Source: UBA6168 sp964573725 | GTDB lineage: Bacteria; Bacteroidota; Bacteroidia; Chitinophagales; Saprospiraceae | Length of the DNA: 64,000 nt | Direction: 5' to 3' | Assembly (NCBI GenBank): GCA_964573725.1 | Contig: CAZNLJ010000015.1 | Location: forward strand, 1-64,000 | In this document: one piece after another, positions 62,445 to 64,000 of the stretch | Layout: the number at the start of each line of letters is the position of its first letter | How positions within the stretch are numbered: the first letter of the stretch is position 1 | Notes under the pieces: generated by a model | What the model saw: only the letters and a program-made list of their open reading frames with translations | The model's database searches: none | What the model was told of the DNA's origin: nothing | Translations under genes and position numbers: made by a program

Positions 62445-63176
62445 GCACCGCGGCCGACCGGCGGGAAAGGCGCTCGTCCTGTCCCTCCGGTCGCCCCCGG
62501 GCGGAGTCAGGCTGCCCGGGCCGATGGAATTCCTATTTTTTTATTCGACATTTGAATTCGTAAATCCGTTACTCGCAAAGCTTAAGAGTAGTAAATTTTT
62601 CCGCGGATAAGCGAAAGCCGGCCGAGCCTTCGAATTTTGGCTTCGTTTTTGGAAATTTTGTATCGTTGACATGATGTTCCCTCCCTACTGGATCCCCCCC
62701 CAGCAGTCCGCCCAATCATCGTCCAATCTTGTTTCCCGCTGTGGTCATCGACCACTACCCGCTTCCCGGTCGCTATCGGAAGGCGACTGTCCGGCTTGAC
62801 GGCCGGCTGTCGCACCGGATGGTTTCATCGGGAACAACATTGTTTTCCATTCCGGAAATGCCACGGCCGTATCCGACCTGCGGAAAGCGGTCCGGGTCGG
62901 CAGGTCCTTGGAACATCGGAACGGGAAAGGGGATGTGCACGGGTTGGGATGACCGGAAAGGTCAGGAAAAGGTCTGCGTCAATTGTTCGAAGAACATATC
63001 CAACAATATCTGCTTCTATTGAGACCCAGGTTCGCGGCGTTGGGATTACGATACCCAGAAGCGACAGGTGGCGGAGGCCGCCGGAGTTGAGCGCCAATTC
63101 CGGGAATTTTGAGGTTTCATTGACGGTGATACGGACCGGGCGAAAGACCCCGGTACCGTTCACCGTTTTTTTTTTG
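62445..63176. other. gene-free stretch with AT-rich island and plus-oriented terminator
   Basis: No gene is well supported. A markedly AT-rich island lies at about 62525-62680. A minus-strand frame at 62825-63163 (112 aa, no known motif) starts 13 bp after the barrel gene's stop and can neither be confirmed nor excluded. A strong T-tract terminator facing the plus direction ends the stretch at 63123-63175, so an RNA may be transcribed here. Confidence 0.5.
63123..63175 (+). terminator. Rho-independent terminator, plus orientation
   Basis: The arms ACGGTGA-T-ACGG-ACCGGG and CCCGGT-A-CCGT-TCACCGT pair over 17 bp with two single-base bulges and an 8-nt loop. They are followed by a T10 run ending at 63175. 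The T-run is on the plus strand, although the only adjacent gene is on the minus strand. Confidence 0.75.
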
Positions 63177-64000
63177 TCAAAACCTGGCCGTCACCCCACC
63201 CAACACGTTGATTCCGTAGGTGGGATAAAACAACCAGCGCTCCCGCTGGTTGTCCAGCAGATTGTTGAGGTCGAGGAAAGCGCCGAAGTGTTCGGCGAAC
63301 CAATATTCCGCACCGAGACTGAGGTCATAGAGACCGCCCAGGTTCTCCCAACGGTTCACCCCGCTCCCGCCACGGATGTTCGAATAGACACCGCTCTCCA
63401 GGAAGAGCTGCGCTTTGGCACGCAGTTTCCCGTCCAAGGCTGTGTATTGGCCGATGACATTCGCCTGGAAGGCGGGCAGGTGCCAGGCCTTGAACTCGTC
63501 CACCTTGTCGAAGATATTGTAACTGACGAAACCGGTGACATCCAGGCGTTCCAGCAAGGTTGCCCGGAGCGTGGCGGCGAGCTGGATGATGTTGACATCA
63601 TCGTAGATTACCCGGAATGTCTGGTCCCGGGGATTGGGGTTGAACGTCTCGGTGGCACGGGCGGCGAAGAGGGCGAGGTCGTTGGTCGGTTTGTAGGCGA
63701 CCCGGGCCGTGTACTCGATGGACTTGACCGCGCCGCGGACACCGGCGAAGGCCTCGAAGAAACGGGTGTTGCGCAGGATATCCGGCTGCAGGGAAGTGTA
63801 CAGGTACGGGTTGTAGGTCGTCAGGTTCCGGAAATTGTTCTTTTGGAGGTCGCCGGACATACCGACGAACAGCGAGAGGAGGTCGCCGGACATATTGAGG
63901 GTGCATTCGAGGTCCGGAAAGAGTTCGAATTCATCCTTGTGGGATACCAACCTGGCACCTGCCCGCACCTTGAACGTCTTGCCATGGTAAGTGAAAGCCG
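63177..64000 (-). CDS. outer-membrane beta-barrel protein, 3' part (5' end outside window)
   Basis: The frame stays open to base 64000, so the gene continues beyond the window; the visible part is about 274 aa. It shows alternating aromatic/polar strands with turns and ends in a C-terminal phenylalanine (GGVTARF), the signal for outer-membrane barrel insertion. Strands such as FRVIYDDVNIIQLAATLRATL and LDVTGFVSYNIFDKVDEF fit a TonB-dependent-receptor-like or large porin-like barrel. No plug domain or TonB box can be seen, because that part lies outside. Function unknown. Confidence 0.7.
   Translation of the reverse strand, partial: AFTYHGKTFKVRAGARLVSHKDEFELFPDLECTLNMSGDLLSLFVGMSGDLQKNNFRNLTTYNPYLYTSLQPDILRNTRFFEAFAGVRGAVKSIEYTARVAYKPTNDLALFAARATETFNPNPRDQTFRVIYDDVNIIQLAATLRATLLERLDVTGFVSYNIFDKVDEFKAWHLPAFQANVIGQYTALDGKLRAKAQLFLESGVYSNIRGGSGVNRWENLGGLYDLSLGAEYWFAEHFGAFLDLNNLLDNQRERWLFYPTYGINVLGGVTARF

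Noticed and set aside
62825..63163. A 112-aa minus-strand frame after the barrel gene
   Set aside because: No recognisable motif, and its start lies inside a strong terminator stem. It is kept only as a possibility in the description of the stretch.
1..64000. tRNA, rRNA, tmRNA or known riboswitch
   Set aside because: No T-loop-like GGTTCGAATCC clusters with a matching acceptor stem, no rRNA-like segments and no aptamer pattern could be found by eye. A covariance-model search would be needed to exclude small RNAs.

Overview
The window looks like a chromosomal segment of a GC-rich, free-living Bacteroidota, probably close to the Saprospiria. This is inferred from gene families, not from a marker gene. 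The signs are a C25 peptidase of the PorU/PorU2 type (type IX secretion sortase), secreted proteins with type IX C-terminal sorting domains, a DUF6089 outer-membrane protein, DUF1573, an alpha/beta-fused 2-oxoacid dehydrogenase E1, a YtxJ bacillithiol-system protein, and several copies of the Bacteroidota promoter element TAnnTTTG. No rRNA, tRNA, CRISPR array, prophage or intact insertion sequence was seen.

Layout. 1-243: a C-rich, GC-poor tandem repeat (48-bp unit) that stays open in one frame and ends on the start of the next gene. 240-5854: exopolysaccharide-type genes (DUF7033/polysaccharide deacetylase, GT4 glycosyltransferase, FemAB/GNAT-like protein, asparagine synthase). 5935-13464: a forward housekeeping run with mrp, a NifU-type Fe-S carrier, pyrF, a DUF6089 barrel, a ribF gene fused in frame to a family 2 glycosyltransferase, another barrel protein and waaA (Kdo transferase). 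13551-15665: an arsenic cassette (arsR, arsM, arsenate-reductase-like phosphatase) with an inverted-repeat operator candidate. 15993-28688: a forward gene train that starts with the 1669-aa PorU2-like sortase, passes by ATGA overlap into a Wzm/Wzt polysaccharide exporter, and continues through two FkbM methyltransferases, a GT10 enzyme, two GT2 enzymes and a GT9 enzyme. 29213-32108 (minus): a GT4 enzyme and an M43 metalloprotease with a sorting domain. 32312-38185 (minus): a sulfur-oxidation operon with a fused FeS/NrfD membrane subunit, a type II sulfide:quinone oxidoreductase and a molybdopterin subunit without a Tat signal, resembling cytoplasmic sulfite dehydrogenase SoeABC. 38764-44403: queA, an rlmI-like methyltransferase, a nucleoside-type MFS transporter, a VWA lipoprotein and DUF1573. 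44987-53313: 2-oxoacid dehydrogenase E1, a GNAT/FemAB-like protein, a DUF389 membrane protein, a GH29 fucosidase lipoprotein and a small helical protein. 53677-64000: a PQQ-type sugar dehydrogenase with a sorting domain, an SDR, ytxJ and a 40-aa lipoprotein, pyruvate carboxylase, a small lipoprotein, and the 3' part of an outer-membrane barrel gene that runs off the window.

How they fit together. Much of the window builds or decorates the cell surface: lipid A core (waaA), polysaccharide synthesis and export, and type IX secretion with its cargo. In the model type IX system the sortase PorU joins cargo to an A-LPS glycan, so a PorU-type sortase co-translated with a Wzm/Wzt exporter is the most suggestive arrangement here. 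The sulfide/sulfite operon points to oxidation of reduced sulfur linked to the quinone pool, and the arsenic cassette to detoxification by methylation. Start sites were chosen from homology and spacing, since clear Shine-Dalgarno sequences are mostly absent, as is usual in this phylum.
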